Below, in pieces: positions 46,546-59,050 of a stretch of 64,000 nucleotides of DNA. The stretch lies in NCBI GenBank assembly GCA_023935145.1, contig CM043700.1:104212400-104276399 (forward strand), read 5' to 3'. Within the stretch, counting starts at the first letter, position 1; each line of letters begins with the position of its first letter. The notes beneath the pieces are model-generated. The model had not been told where the DNA came from. It made no database searches and worked only from the letters and a program-made list of their open reading frames with translations. This stretch comes from Bretschneidera sinensis. Lineage: Eukaryota; Streptophyta; Magnoliopsida; Brassicales; Akaniaceae. Made by a program: the position numbers and the translations under genes.

Positions 46546-46550
46546 CTTCA

Positions 46551-46555
46551 ATTTC
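46551..46555. repeat. right target-site duplication of element T
   Basis: ATTTC, matching 25379-25383. Confidence 0.85.
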
Positions 46556-47660
46556 CTAGTCCATCTCTCAACTCATGGAATCAAAGTGGCCAGGTCTCTT
46601 ATTGCTTACCCTTAGCAAACAAAAGATAAGATTAAAAAACGGTAAAATGAATCTTCTTCTTTGTGGGCAACTTGTAAAAGTTTGTTTGTTATTCACTTTT
46701 GCTTTCTTTCTTTCTGTATTTTATATAAATCTAAACGCTTGTTTGGGGAAATTAATTTCTAAACTAACCACTAGCTAATATTTAATGAATTACCAAAAGA
46801 TTTTCACAAAGTACAGGCAAAGTGTACCATAAAATTGGCATAATTTAGACTAATATTGGATTCTTAGACTTAGATGATATGTTATTATATTGAATTTTGA
46901 GAGCGACAAACGAATATTTTAAATTTTTTTGGTGATAGCATATTTACAAGTATTTCAACTAGACCATAACTGGCATAGAGATATATTCACCTTATAAAAT
47001 TATAATCTCCTTTTTCTTTTTATGGATTGTGACCTTAAATCCTTTAGCAGGCTAAGCCTTGAAGTGACAACATTGAAGAAAGTTGTGTATTTGATAGGCT
47101 AACATGAGAATTAAAGTGATGAGTAACTTTGCTGCGGAAAAAGCAAAACATTTTCTTCCTCCAATAATTTAGGGGTCCTATATGTTGAAAGTTGATTGCA
47201 GATTATAGTTTGAAAGTTTCTTTCATTCAAAATCTATTATATTTTAGTGATTACAGTAAAATCTCTCTCATTTATCATCTGTGAACTGAAATAAAACGAG
47301 ATCTGCTATCTTTAATTTCTTGTTATTTTCTTAACGGATTATATATGCACAAGCATAGAAAAAAGTCCACTATTTCCCTTAGCTATGTCCTTGTGTCTAC
47401 TTTCATGTCCATATACTATTTTTGTAATATATTCAATGCTAAATTTGGTGGCCTAAGAGAAGGAAAGATTCTGAGCCACTGGAATTGCTTTTATTCCTTC
47501 ATCTTAATGTGGTTTCTGGTCCAAAAGCTCACTCTAAAGTGGGAAAAAGCCACTTAGATTTCCAAGTGGGTGTCACAGAGATTCCCAAGTGGGTGTCACA
47601 GAAATTGGAGGGGAATCCTACACAACAAACAAAATGAAGGCTTGGGAATATTCTCAGATG
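46556..47660. other. AT-rich spacer with a 23-bp tandem duplication
   Basis: No gene recognised. ATTTCCAAGTGGGTGTCACA at 47558 is repeated as ATTCCCAAGTGGGTGTCACA at 47581. Short ORFs (such as 46575-46778 and 47345-47557) show no family features. Confidence 0.5.
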
Positions 47661-47664
47661 TCAG

Positions 47665-47955
47665 ATGCACTTGGACCTTGAATTTTTTTACTTAAAACTG
47701 AAAACCCCAAAGTACCAAAACGAATTGAACTGTCCAAAAATTTAATTGGTACTGTTGTGTTAGCCTTTCTCAAGTCAAGGCATTCCTGTACCATATGAAC
47801 TCCCAAAATCAGTGACTCCTACAAACTGAAATGGTTGTCTCAGAATTTTGGGCAGGACTCCATTAAAATGTCACTATACATCTTTCTCAAATGTTTAACT
47901 GTTTAATTAGGTCTATATGATTTCAATAAATATCATTAATCCCATGTAAGCAATA
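47665..47955. repeat. spacer segment S, left copy (fragments recur at 51780-51835 and 56397-56510)
   Basis: 47665-47725 (CTTGGACCTTGAATTTTTTT, ACTTAAAACTGAAAACCCC) matches 51780-51835. 47835-47955 (GGGCAGGACTC, TTTAACTGTTTAATTAG, AATCCCATGTAA) matches 56397-56510. A shorter version of the second part occurs at 56767-56808. In the right-hand copy the two parts flank the copia element. Confidence 0.75.
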
Positions 47956-48233
47956 TAGACTAAATAAACATAAATAATAATATCATACATAAAATTAGAA
48001 CACATATAATTACATAAGTAAATCACATACATGATTGAGTCATCGTCACAGCGAAAAATTGAATTACCTCCCAAGCTTGATCAGGTTCAGTCTTCCTCTT
48101 TGTACTCCCACAACAACAATTTTCTCAGATGGATAGAAACTTGAATACTCAGACATATGAGCCCTTCAATCTACAGGCCTGCTTTCTCATATGGATCTAG
48201 CTTGCTTATATACACATCAGTAACCCTAATTAC

Positions 48234-48979
48234 TTTTGATGTTTTTTCAAAATAAACTTGGATTTTAAGTTTGAGATGTTTAGAAAATCAACGGAAAGAA
48301 GAAAAGAAAAAGAAATTCAAGTTGTGAATGATTCAGTCTTCTGAATGGACTCATTCAATCGTCTGAATGATTGATTCAGTCAATTGGATGGAAGCCTAAA
48401 ATTTCCTGGAACTCTCTGAAACTTTTTCAATCGATTGAAAGAAACACCCAGTCGACTGGATGTTCGAAAATTTTGAGTTTTCAGAATGTTGAATGACAGT
48501 TGAACGTGAAAAGAAGTGTCCTTAGAGAAGGAACACTTAGTATTCCGTTTAAATTAGTTTCCTACTAAAACAATGTGTCTCTAATGAAAAGACACATTAA
48601 TTAAACACTATAAAAGTGTGTATAACTATCATAATTAACATATTACAATCAGACATACATATTTGATTTTTCTCTCTTCTTATTCTTCTCCTTTCTAAAA
48701 ATACTGGTATGCTTATGTCCATAAATCTTTCAAATTTTCAGACATAAGTTTTCATCATCCATAAACTCATAGAAGCTATTGTGGGTTATTCTTCACGAGT
48801 GCAAAGTACAGAATAACAACAGAGTTTCATTGTGTCTTAGAAGAAATTCGCTGAAAACCTTCTTGCACCGTGAAGAGCGAATTAAACCTTAAGGAAAGCG
48901 ACCTGGTCATGCCTTGAAGCCTTTCTATCTCTCTTATATTTTGATAAACAACCCCCAACCCTCAGAAATTCTCCCAATA
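48234..48979 (+). repeat. 5' LTR of the noncoding LTR element
   Basis: Aligns with 50950-51709 over its whole length, with many substitutions and small indels. It begins TTTTGATGTTTTTTC (the TG is mutated or shifted) and ends TCCCAATA. Contains GTCGAC-type motifs near 48370-48465. Confidence 0.8.
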
Positions 48980-50949
48980 ATCTTAAGGTTCAATTATACA
49001 GAGACAATGGATTCAGAATCAAGTGATGAACCGAGTTGGTGAATTGGAGCTATTTGCATGTGAAGAAAGGTACACAGTAAATTACCTTTTTAGTATTCGT
49101 TCATCGATATGTTGCAAACACCATTCTTAATTTTTCGTTAAAGTGAGTTAATAAAGAAAAGGAAAAGAATGGTTAGAAGATATAAAATATGATACTTATA
49201 ATTTTCTATTTGTTCACTATCCTATGGTGAAGTAGAATGAGAAAATTAAAATATTAAATATGTGACGATTTATAAAGTGAAAAAGCACGAAAAATTAAAC
49301 ATGTACATGTTAGCTTTAACTTGTCACTTGATGTTCAAGCATTGCAAATGCATCATGTAATCATGGTTGTATGACTTTAGTTAAAGTTTCTGGTTGTAGT
49401 AATATATTTGTAAAGTATAAGAAACTGATATATGTTGCATTAAATTAAAATTTGAAAGTAAAGTTCAATCAGATATTGCTACGTTATGTTGATTTCTTAT
49501 TAGTGGTGAGGGACATGTAATCAAATATCTGGTATTTTTGTGAGTTTATTCTTGGTAGTCACTTCTGATTTACAATAAATGTTTAAACGGCTATTAGTTT
49601 AGCGATTAAAAAGCTAAGAGATGAACTCGGTTATCTGGTGATTGTTAACCAAAGGATACAATAGAAAGTTATAGCATGTGGATGCACTAAGTATGTTTAT
49701 GTAATTATTTGTTCTAGGAAGACTGCATGAAATATGATTCTAATATCTTGTTAAGTGGTATATTTTAATTACAAAAGCTATATTTTTTCTAGTGGTGTTA
49801 TATATGTTAGAGGTATAAATATATATATTGAAATATTGCTTAAGGCAAGTGCGGAAATTTTATTAGAACCACAATGGTTTGCATATAAGAATAATAAAGT
49901 TTGTATTGAAATATCTTTTGTTATGAATTCTCAAATAAGTCTTGAGAAGATCTTTAGTGTATTTTAATCAATACTTGAATTAGAATTGAATGTATTCTTG
50001 TGATAGAAATTTGCAAAATATGAATCTCAAGAGGGTACTTGTGGTAAAATCTAGTTGGGATGATAATGTCACTTGGACTAGTGATATGAATATATACTAC
50101 AGTGGGTTTTGTACAATGGTATAAACACCAAGTTAATACTGAGCATGATAATGAATTACATGTGGGCAAAGTCAAGTAGTTATAAGTGATGAAAAATATC
50201 ACTTGCAGTGGGGTGATTCTTAATGTAAGTGCGATCGGTATTATGTACGTAATGCACTACAATGAATTATCCTGGACATTAGTCAAGTATATAAAAATTA
50301 TAGATGTTAACAAAGTTTTTAGCTAGCAAATGAGTAAAATTAATAAGGGATGGAAATCAAGCCCATACGATTAATCACCAATGATGGAACCTCGACTCAA
50401 CGCTTACTAACTATAAGTCTTGAGTTCAATGAGATAAAGTGCATCATCAGTTGTGATTGCAAACACCAATAGTAAATATTCCATCCCAAGAGAAGGGTGT
50501 TTGGAAACTATAATGATAAAGTAAAAGGTGAACTTTAAGTTCTTAATAAGGCTTATAAAAGTTTTATTTGATATGTTAAGCTACGGAACATAGTCGATAA
50601 GCTTACCTAGTGAGGGTGAAGTGTGGTCATTTCTGTTGAGTTCAAGGGCTTAACTCTAGAGCACTCATGACATAAGATATATGGCATAAGGTCTATGAAC
50701 GTGACGACAATTTTCTAGCTAATTCTATGAAGAGAAGTCTCATGTGTGGGACATGTCTGGTTAAAAAAATAGGATTTGTGGTTCAACGTACTATACTACC
50801 ATATATTATGTTTAACTTTGATGTGTTTTCATTAAATGAATATTGAAGTCTAATAGATATTTTCATTTCTGCATAAACTTTAATGGATGGTAAAAGATCA
50901 TTTTTTCAAATATTTTATCGAGTCAAATTATATTGAAAATAGGGGGGAT
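48980..50949 (+). other. internal region of the noncoding LTR element
   Basis: AT-rich, with the longest ORFs about 70-80 codons (for example 49755-49967 plus and 49954-50202 minus) and no recognisable domains. It ends in the PPT at 50935-50949. Confidence 0.6.
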
Positions 50950-51709
50950 TGTTGATTTTTTTCAAAATAAACTTGGATTTTAAGTTTAAGATGTTTAGAA
51001 AATAGAAAGGAAATTCAAGTTGTGAATGATTCAGTTGACTGAATGGACTAATTCAGTCGATTGAACGGTCTTTCAGTCGACGAGATGATTGATCCAGTCG
51101 ACTAGATGATTGATCCAGTCGACTAGATGAAAGGATAAAAAAATTTAGAACTCTCTGAAACTTTTTCAATCAACTGAATAAAATACCTAGTCGACTAGAT
51201 GTTCGAAAATTTTGAATTTTCAAAACGCTGAATGATAGTTGAATGTGAAAAGAAGTGTTCTTAGAGAAGGAACACTTAGTATAGTTTTCTACTGAAACAA
51301 GGTGTCTCAAATGTAAATACATACTAATTAAACACTATAAAAGTGTGTACAGCCGTCATAATTAACAGATTACAATCAGACATACATATTTGATTTTTCT
51401 CTCTTCTTCTTCTTTTTCTCCTTTCTAAAAATATTGGTCTGCTTTTGTCCATAAATCTTGCAAATTTCCATACATAAGATTTCATCATTCATAAACTCAT
51501 AGAAGCTACTATGGGTTATTCTTCATGAGTGCAAAGTACAGAATAACAACAGAGCTTCATTGTATCTTAGATAAAAAAATTTAGAAACCTTCTTGCACCA
51601 TAAGGGGCCAATTAAACCTTAAAGAAAGTGACATGGTCGTGCCTTGAAGCCTTTCTATCTCTCTTATATTTTGATAAACAACCCTCAACCCTAAAAAATT
51701 CCCCCAACA
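50950..51709 (+). repeat. 3' LTR of the noncoding LTR element
   Basis: TGTTGATTTTTTTC...CCCCCAACA, 760 bp, with a cluster of GTCGACT motifs at about 51025-51200. Confidence 0.83.
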
Positions 51710-51840
51710 GTTATAGAGAGTCCAAATAGGTCTTTCCATCTATGGGTCATATTGGACTAAGGCCTACACTAGCAGCCTTATGCACGTGGTCCTTGAAATT
51801 TTTTACTTAAAACTGAAAAACCCAAAGCACCAATATGGAT

Positions 51841-52005
51841 TGTGAAGAGATTAAAATAGAAATTAAGGTTTTGTGTTTACTGACTACATAATCTTGCAAT
51901 AGCACGAACTTATATTTATAGTGTATGTCCATAAGAGTTTCCCATCTACATTAGAACTAGTATTTCCTAATATTATTTACATTAGGAAATATATATATTT
52001 ATACA
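51841..52005 (-). repeat. probable short 3' LTR of the copia element (165 bp)
   Basis: On the minus strand it starts TGTATAAATATATATATTTCC after a purine run GAATTGAGAGGG and ends CTTCACA. It contains an 11-bp inverted repeat at 51961-51991. Without a partner the limits are provisional. Confidence 0.5.
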
Positions 52006-52059
52006 CCCTCTCAATTCGAATGGGGTGAAACCATAGGAAGATTGTTTTTATGTTGAAGA

Positions 52060-55000
52060 AACCGAAGTGAAGACAACCATCTCCTTAGGCTACTTTTTCA
52101 CAAACAAAATGAAAATCTATCTCAATGTGCTTGGTGTGAGCATGAAAAACCAGATTAGTGGCACCAATGTTATCATACTACACTCAAACTAGACGAGTCA
52201 AGAACATATGCAAGTCATAAAGAAGCTAAAGTATCCATTAGGTCTTAGTTACAGCATAAACAAAGGATTTATATTCAGATTCAGTACTAGATCGAGACAC
52301 AGTGGGTTATTTCTTTGCTTTTCAAGAAATAAGATTCGGTCCAAGAAAGACTACATAATCGATGGTGGACCGACGACTGTCAGGGCATCTTGCCTAGCCT
52401 GCATCTGCATAGTAAGAAAGAGAGAAATCCTTTGCAGAAGCAAGACATAAACCATGATTGGTAGTACCACATAAATATCAAAAAATGCGTTTGACAAGTT
52501 GAAAATGAGCCATGCGGGGAGCATTCAAAAATTGACAAGCCAAATTAACAACAAATGCAATATCAGGTCGGGTCATGGTTATATACTGAAGACCTCCAAC
52601 TATACTCTTAAATTCATAGGGATCTGCTAGTAGTTCACCTTCGTGTTGTGAAAGTGCTGACTAGGAAGGTAGAAGGGTTTTAACGGGTTTTGTAGAAAAC
52701 ATAAAAAATTTAAGTAAAAGGACTTTGGTGTATTTAGTTTGAGAAAGAAACAACTTTGTTGGTATGACGAACCGCTTCAATCCTAAGAAAATAATGGAGA
52801 TCACTAAGATCCTTCATAGAAAATTGGTTAGATAAAGTATAGATAAAGCAAAAAAGTATGATGGAATTATTACCTGCGAGGATAATGTCATCAACATATA
52901 GGAGTAAGATAAGAAGACAATAAGAGGACTAGAGTACAAACATAGAAGTGTCTGCCCGACTGCAAGAAAAACCAAGAGAGAAAATGAAAGAACTAAATGC
53001 GATGAAACCAAGACCTAGGAGTCTATTTCAGACCATGGATAGCTTTGCATAATTTAAAAACATGAATAGGACAAAGGTTATCAACAAAACCAAGGGGTTA
53101 TTTCATGTACACAACTTCATCAAAATATCCATGAAGAAAAGCATTCTTAATATTCAATTATCTAATCACCAAATGATGATAAATAGATAAGGATAAAACA
53201 GTATGTTTATTAGTTATTTTAACAACTGGACTAAAATTTTCATGATAGTTAGTACCTGGTTATTGGTGGAATCCCTAAACAACCAACCTCGATTTGTTGT
53301 ACTCCATAGACCCATCAGCTTAATATTTAATCCTGTAAATCCACTTACACCCAACAAAATTTTTCATTGGATCATATAAAACCAAATCCCAAGTGTGGTT
53401 AGTTAAAAGTGCATTAAATTAAATCAGTCATAGTTGACCGCCACTCGGGATCTTTATTGCTTAAGAAAAATAAGTTGGTTTAGATGGTAGGGTAGTAGTG
53501 GAAAGAGAAAGCAACTGTTTAGGTTTGTGAATGCCAACCTTAAAACGAGTTATCATGGGATGACATTAGGCGGTGGTAGACGAGGTAGAAATTGTAGAGG
53601 CAGAGGGAGCAACATGGTTAGGAAAGGGAAGGACAGTGGGACTGGAAGAGGTTGAGGCTAGTGCTAAAGCATCAAGTAGAGGAGGAGGTAAGAGAAGAGC
53701 TGTCGCTGGTGATGCAGAGGAGGTGGTGGGTGTGGATAGGGAAAGAAGAGTCACTGAGGAAGAGACCGAAGCTGTAAGTAGTATAGCTATAGGAGCCAGT
53801 GGTAGGGAAGAAAGACGAGGAGCAGAGAGACTAGGCATGGAGTTGTTGTGAGACCCAGGGAACGAAGGAGATGAGTGATGTAAGGATTCAGTAGTGGTAA
53901 GTACAAGTGAAAGAGTGGGGGGTTTGGTAATTGGAGTGGAGAATACAAGTTCAGAGAGAATAGGGTATGGAAAGAAAAGTTCATGAAAGACAACGTAACA
54001 ACTAATATAGATACAACCAGGGGTAGCATCAAGACACCTATAGCCTTTGTAATTTTGAACATAGTCTAGGAAGACGCATTGTTTGGATCTAGGACTAAGT
54101 TTGTAAGGAGCATTAGTAGTGAGTTTAGGATAACAAGCACATCTAAAAATGCGAAAGGTGGAGTAATCAGAAGTTTTAAAATACAATTTGGTTAAGAGGC
54201 TTGATTTTGCAAAACAATAGTAAGGAGACGATTGATGATGTACAATGTAGCATCAACCCAAAATGACTCTAGAAGAGAGGAGTGAATTAAGAGGGTGCGT
54301 TCTATTTTGCTAAGGTGTCGATGCTTATGCTAAAAGACACCATTTTGTTGAGGGGTGTCTAGATAAGACATATGAAATGCAGTACCATGGTGAGCAAGAA
54401 ATTGTTTGAAAGACGTTTGGTCAAATTCTTTACCACCATCACTTTGAAAAAAAAATTATTTTGGTGGAAAACGAATTTTTTACCCATAGGAAAAATCTAA
54501 GAATAGCGAGAAAAATTATCCACAAAAATAACACAATAAATATAACCTAAATTTGATAAAATAAGAGATTACCAAAAATCAAAATATATTAAAGCTAATG
54601 ATTATGTAGTACATTGCTTAGCAGAATCAAAAGGTAAATGTTTAAACTTGCCTAACGGACACTCTGAACAAAAACCAGAATATTTAGAAGACAAAAAATA
54701 TATATTCTTTTGAGTTTGTAAAATAAATAACACATGGGGGCTTAAATGACCTAGCTTACGATGCCAAAAATAACCAGAGACTTGACGAAAGATTAGCGCT
54801 ATGGGAGAGGTGGTGACCAAATCTGAAGGAAAAGGGTATAGATCACCATCACTAGAGGATTTGAGAACAATTTTACCAGTACTCTTGTTCTTAATAACAA
54901 CATGAGAGACATCAAAGTTAGCAGTAAGTTGTTATTAGAACATAAATGTTTAACAAAAAAGTAAGTTGTGAGATAATTGAGGAACATACAAGGCATTGTT

Positions 55001-56396
55001 AAGGCGAAAAGGTTTTGTAGAGGTATATAAGAAATTAGAACCAACATTATTAATATCAAGCAATTGTCCATTACCAACCAAAATTTTAATTTTACCAAAA
55101 TAATGTGAAAGGTTAGTAATATACCTAACTGAGGAGTTATGTGAGCTGAGACGGCCGTATCAAGGTACCACTAGGCGACATTAGACTCATCAAGATGCAT
55201 GATAACAAATGATTTGGGCAAGTTATGAGAGATAAAAGCATTATTGAATCGGTGTGGACTACTGAAGGCAAGGTGACCTACGGCGTGGCAAATCTGATAA
55301 GACATTGTGGAGGATCCAAGATATGGTCCCAACAGACCTTCACGACTGTAAGAAGAAGTACCGGTAGAGCGATTAAATATAGGAGAATAATTAGAGGAGT
55401 GATTAGTACCTTAACCATGCTGAGTGTAGTCACCACGACCAGTATTGCATCCACGAACCCAATGGCCTCAGCGAACCTTGCCACGACCACAAGAAGCATT
55501 AGAAGTGATGGTGTTGGTAGGGGCTGTAGGAGGGTTAGATGACTGAGATGTGACCCGAAGCTGTTTCAGTCGTTATTCTTGTAAGAGCAGCTTGGTATGC
55601 AAACTATCAATGGTGAGATTAATGTTGTTGTTAACTATGGTGATGAAGCTCTCATACTCTAAAGACAGACCTGGTAATTCATAAGAGATGAGATCATTGG
55701 TGGAGAGTGGTAAGTTGATAGTAGCAAGGGCATCAATTATGGCTTTGAGGTCGTGAAGGTATTGTTCCATAAGCTTGTCATCTTTGGTATATTTGTAAAG
55801 ATTCAGACGAAGGCCAAATTTATTAGCATTAGACTGATCGAGGTATCATTGTTCCAGGGCAATCTAGACATCCTGGGAAGTACGGAGATCATGGACATCT
55901 TGCAAGATGTCAAAGGTGAGGGTAACATTAATCCATGAGCAAAGACACTGATCAATACAAATCGAAGTGTGATAGGTAGGATTAAGCATGGTATGACTAT
56001 CACCGGTAAAGGAAAATTGAGAGGGACATAGAAAAAAAACCATCAACATATCCGAGAAGATCATAACTGACTAGGACATGAAAAAACTGCGAACGCTAGA
56101 GGATATAATTGGAATTATCAAGCTTGATACTAAATAGGTGGGTAATACTAGGTGTCGAGAATAGTTGGAGTTAAGGGAAGTTAGGTGTGGTGGTTGAGGA
56201 GGTTGACGGGTAGATAAGAGAGGATGAGGGAAGGGCGGCATGGGTAGGTAGAGACGGTGGGTAGGGAAGCGTAGGGTAAGAGGTCACGGCTATGAAGGGA
56301 GATGGTGTGGTCACGGGTGCTAGGTGTAGGGTAGAGGTTTCGGGAGCATGAAGATGAGAATTAAGTTTAGGGTTAAATGGATAGAGAGGGGAGATG
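52060..56396 (-). pseudogene. copia gag-pol: gag - protease - integrase - RT - RNase H
   Basis: Minus strand. Gag is at about 55500-56396 (UBN2-like; LHDLKAIIDALATINLPLS near 55573-55770). The protease region is at about 54960-55190 (WYLDTA-SAHIT with the Asp retained, then LVGNG). GAG-pre-integrase is at 54602-54820 (WHRKLGHLSPHVL, CPLGK). An integrase C-terminal part with a low-complexity Ser/Thr/Pro tail is at 53566-54186 (FRCACYPKL, CVFLDYVQNYKGYRCLD). RT is at about 52730-53450 and RNase H at about 52060-52720 ([20 protein letters not shown]). Multiple frameshifts. Not functional. Confidence 0.82.
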
Positions 56397-57428
56397 ATTG
56401 TCTTATAATTTGGGCAGGACTCGATTAAAATGTCATTATTCATCTTCCTTAACTGTTTAATTAGATATGTATGATTTCAATGAATATCCTTAATCCCATG
56501 TAAACAACAGATAGAAAAATTATATACCTTGCTTAGGATTCATCATAAATGGCATGGTGAAATCTTCAATCAATCAATAAAAACACATCATTAGCCAAGC
56601 AAATAAGTTTTTCCCCTCCATATTCTCCTTAGACACTAGCTTGATGGGATCATCTTTTCTCAATATACAAAGAAAATAATGTATTCTCAGGAATTAAATT
56701 AGAAGGGAAATCTAGCTTAACTCATCACATGCCCGTAAAATAAACTACAACTATGGCTTTTCCCAATGTCACTATTCATATTTCTCAACTATTTAATTGG
56801 ATCTTCTTGTCAAAGCCCAAAAGGCAAGGGACAATTAAATTAGTATCCTAGAGGTTTTTATCAAGCTCTATTTATGCATGTCATCTTTGTGCAGAGACCA
56901 TGTAAATTTTTTTTTACATTGTTTTAATTTTATTAGATGTCTTTGGAAGGACAAATTTCGATCAAACTAAAAGGTAAGGATTCGATTAAAAAATTTGGCA
57001 TATATACATCTATTGAATGATGCTTTAATATCAGTCTATCATTCTAATTGTATGAAATGCATAAGTGAGCACTTAATTTTTTTCTTTTAAATGGGAAATG
57101 AGGTGCTTGATTAAACTCAAAAGAACAATCCAACTCAAGACAAGATTTAGAGTTTCATCAAACCAATACAAATCACTAAAAGGAGATACAACTTTAATTG
57201 ATGAACTAATTAATGGGCTACCTAGTTGTTATGCCTATGGAATTGCATGAATCTCACCTCTATAAACGTAATAGTCTATAGCTTAATATAATCATAAATA
57301 GGACCAAAACATAATTTAGGCATGAGGAGAAATTTGGGTTTAGAGAGTTTACTAAGCAAAGGTCCAATATATGACGTAGGAGACCATATGAACCCAAAAG
57401 CTTAAATTAATGGATTTTGATTCCACCA

Positions 57429-57430
<2 letters not shown>
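56397..57430. other. spacer with segment S right-hand part; no gene
   Basis: 56397-56510 is homologous to 47835-47955, and 56767-56808 is a third partial copy. No coding features beyond that. Confidence 0.5.

Positions 57431-57502
<72 letters not shown>
57431..57502. repeat. (AT)36 microsatellite
   Basis: 72 bases of uninterrupted AT dinucleotides. The exact length is uncertain in any assembly. Confidence 0.97.
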
Positions 57503-57504
<2 letters not shown>

Positions 57505-57849
57505 TTTCACTTATCAAATTTCTTTTCCATGTGAGACTGGTTTTCCACAAGCGAATATTCCCAACAATCTCTCCTCACGTGTGAGGCTCCTTTACTTTCC
57601 CTCACCATCATGCTTATCCCATTTCAAACTCGTACCATAGTCCAACAAGCAAACCCAGAAAGACATTCATTCTCCTATCTTGGATTAGAGAACCACACAC
57701 CGATTTTCCAACAACGAGCTTTACAGACTCCACCTTGCGAATCACATAGACTTCACCATCAAGTATCACCCGCTCGCTACCCAAGTCACATTGTTCGCAC
57801 CACATGAGTCACTCGAGCTCTTCTTGTTGTTTGAATATACCACAATGAG
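57503..57849. other. short spacer without recognised feature
   Basis: Less AT-rich than its neighbours. A 65-codon plus-strand frame at 57610-57807 is not recognisable. Confidence 0.4.
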
Positions 57850-57985
57850 CATCTACCAAAAGAAAAAAAAATTATTACTGCTGAAAAAAATCTGTCGGTC
57901 ATAAGCCCATATCCCTCGGTGATAGGCAATCTATCGGTGATACTCTATTCGATAATAACTTTTTTCACTGAGGGAATAAAAATCC

Positions 57986-58008
57986 CTCGGTGATATATCA
58001 TCACCGAG
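57986..58008. repeat. inverted repeat in CACTA subterminal region
   Basis: CTCGGTGAT, 5-base spacer, ATCACCGAG: a perfect 9-bp inverted repeat. Related CCTCGGTGATA copies occur at about 57912 and TATCGGTGATA at 57931. Such motifs are typical transposase-binding sites of CACTA elements. Confidence 0.7.
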
Positions 58009-58596
58009 ATAGTACCAACGGATTCGCCCTCGATAACAATATTTTAGGATATTAAATTTTTTTCTCGGGTTTACAAAAATATATTAAAATATTTTTACTA
58101 CTGAGAGACAATTCCATTGGTAATAATATTTTTTAAGAAAATATTTATTAAAAATATTATTATTGAAGGAATGTTCCCTTGGTAATAATTATTTTTTAAA
58201 AATTCATTATTTAAAAATACTAATGTTGAGGGATAAATAATTATTTAAAAATGTTCCCTTGGTAATAATGATTTCGTGCAAAAATAATTATTTTTCACAA
58301 AATTATTACCAATGTATTTAAATTTTACAAAATGAAACTGATTCGAAAATACAAAATATTCTGTAAATTAATAAAATACAAATTAAAGCATTCAACAATA
58401 CAATCAAGGAAATCTCTTGAATACATTAGTTTTAAAATCAAATCATGGGTTAACTATGTCTGTATCGTGGTCTGTATGCTCAGCATCATCCCTCACAGCT
58501 AAATCTTATAAAAGAAAACAAATTACATAATCAAATATATAGTCATTATATATATAGCAGTTAAAATACACATAAACTAAAACCGAAACTAACTAC

Positions 58597-59050
58597 CTGA
58601 AATAGATTTCGTTTGCTACCACTAGTCACATTCGACTAAACAGACTTGACGGTAACCCTGTCTCATCTATTAGACAATTACTCTACACTTTTACCTTTAA
58701 AACCTCTAACTTATATGTAAAAATTACCCAAAACCCACACGGTTGGTAAACAGAGATCAAAAATGGATTTTGTTTGTTCCTGCTAGTCGCATTCGACAAA
58801 ATAGACATACAATAACCCCGACTTATCCATTAAACAATTAATTTACACTTTTTCCCTTAAACTCACTAAGTTATGAATAAAATTGCCCAAAAACCCACAC
58901 GGTTGGTAACCAGTGATCTGAAATGGATTCCATCTATTCCCATTAGTCACATTCGACCAAACAGATATGACGGCAACCCTGTCTTATCCATTAAACAACT
59001 ACTTTATATTTTTACTCTTAAAAACCCTAACTTATGAATAAAAATTGTGG
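58597..59050. repeat. about 160-bp tandem repeat, 3 copies, inside the CACTA element
   Basis: Units start near 58597, 58760 and 58917. Each has a GATTTCGTTTG-like start, AGTCACATTCGAC, TTAAACAATTA and CCCACACGGTTGG. The third is incomplete at its end. Confidence 0.85.

Larger units (their letters stand above)
25384..46550 (-). mobile_element. element T: Tat/Retand-type Ty3/gypsy retrotransposon carrying two nested insertions
   Basis: Two related LTRs (25384-26205 and 45955-46550), matching TSDs, a PBS-like site inside the right LTR and a polypurine tract inside the left LTR show one minus-strand element. On the minus strand the order is LTR, PBS, gag, protease, RT, RNase H, second RNase H, integrase, antisense extra ORF, 48-bp tandem array, PPT and LTR. 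Two RNase H domains plus an antisense ORF near the 3' LTR are the known signature of the plant Tat lineage. Removing elements B and C with their duplications leaves about 10.6 kb. All frames are broken. Confidence 0.9.
45955..46550 (-). repeat. 5' LTR of element T (596 bp)
   Basis: TG...CA ends and aligned along its length with 25384-26205 minus the 224-bp duplication. TATA-like TATAAAAAGG on the minus strand at 46171-46180, and a 34-bp G-box array at 46400-46545. Confidence 0.9.
48234..51709 (+). mobile_element. LTR retrotransposon without recognisable coding sequence (LARD/TRIM-like)
   Basis: Two related LTRs (48234-48979 and 50950-51709) flank about 1970 bp of internal sequence. A PPT-like AATAGGGGGGAT directly precedes the right LTR, setting the plus orientation. 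A degenerate CAGAGACAATGG after the left LTR might be a decayed initiator-Met PBS. I find no gag or pol motif on either strand of the internal region. The flanking five bases (ATTAC and GTTAT) do not match, so TSDs are not confirmed. Confidence 0.78.
51841..56396 (-). mobile_element. Ty1/copia retrotransposon, 5'-truncated
   Basis: On the minus strand: gag, protease, integrase, RT and RNase H in Ty1/copia order, then PPT and a short 3' LTR. No 5' LTR is found; at about 56397 the sequence changes to spacer segment S. All frames carry stops or shifts. Confidence 0.82.

Noticed and set aside
46556..48230. Possible host gene in the right flank of element T
   Set aside because: No exon-like frame with recognisable domain and no consistent splice pattern. 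The 60-70 codon ORFs are at chance length for this base composition.
53573..53851. 92-codon plus-strand ORF rich in Glu, Gly and Val
   Set aside because: Complement of the low-complexity Ser/Thr/Pro tail of the copia integrase region.
57410..57640. ORF with an Ile-Tyr repeat
   Set aside because: Translation of the (AT)36 microsatellite.
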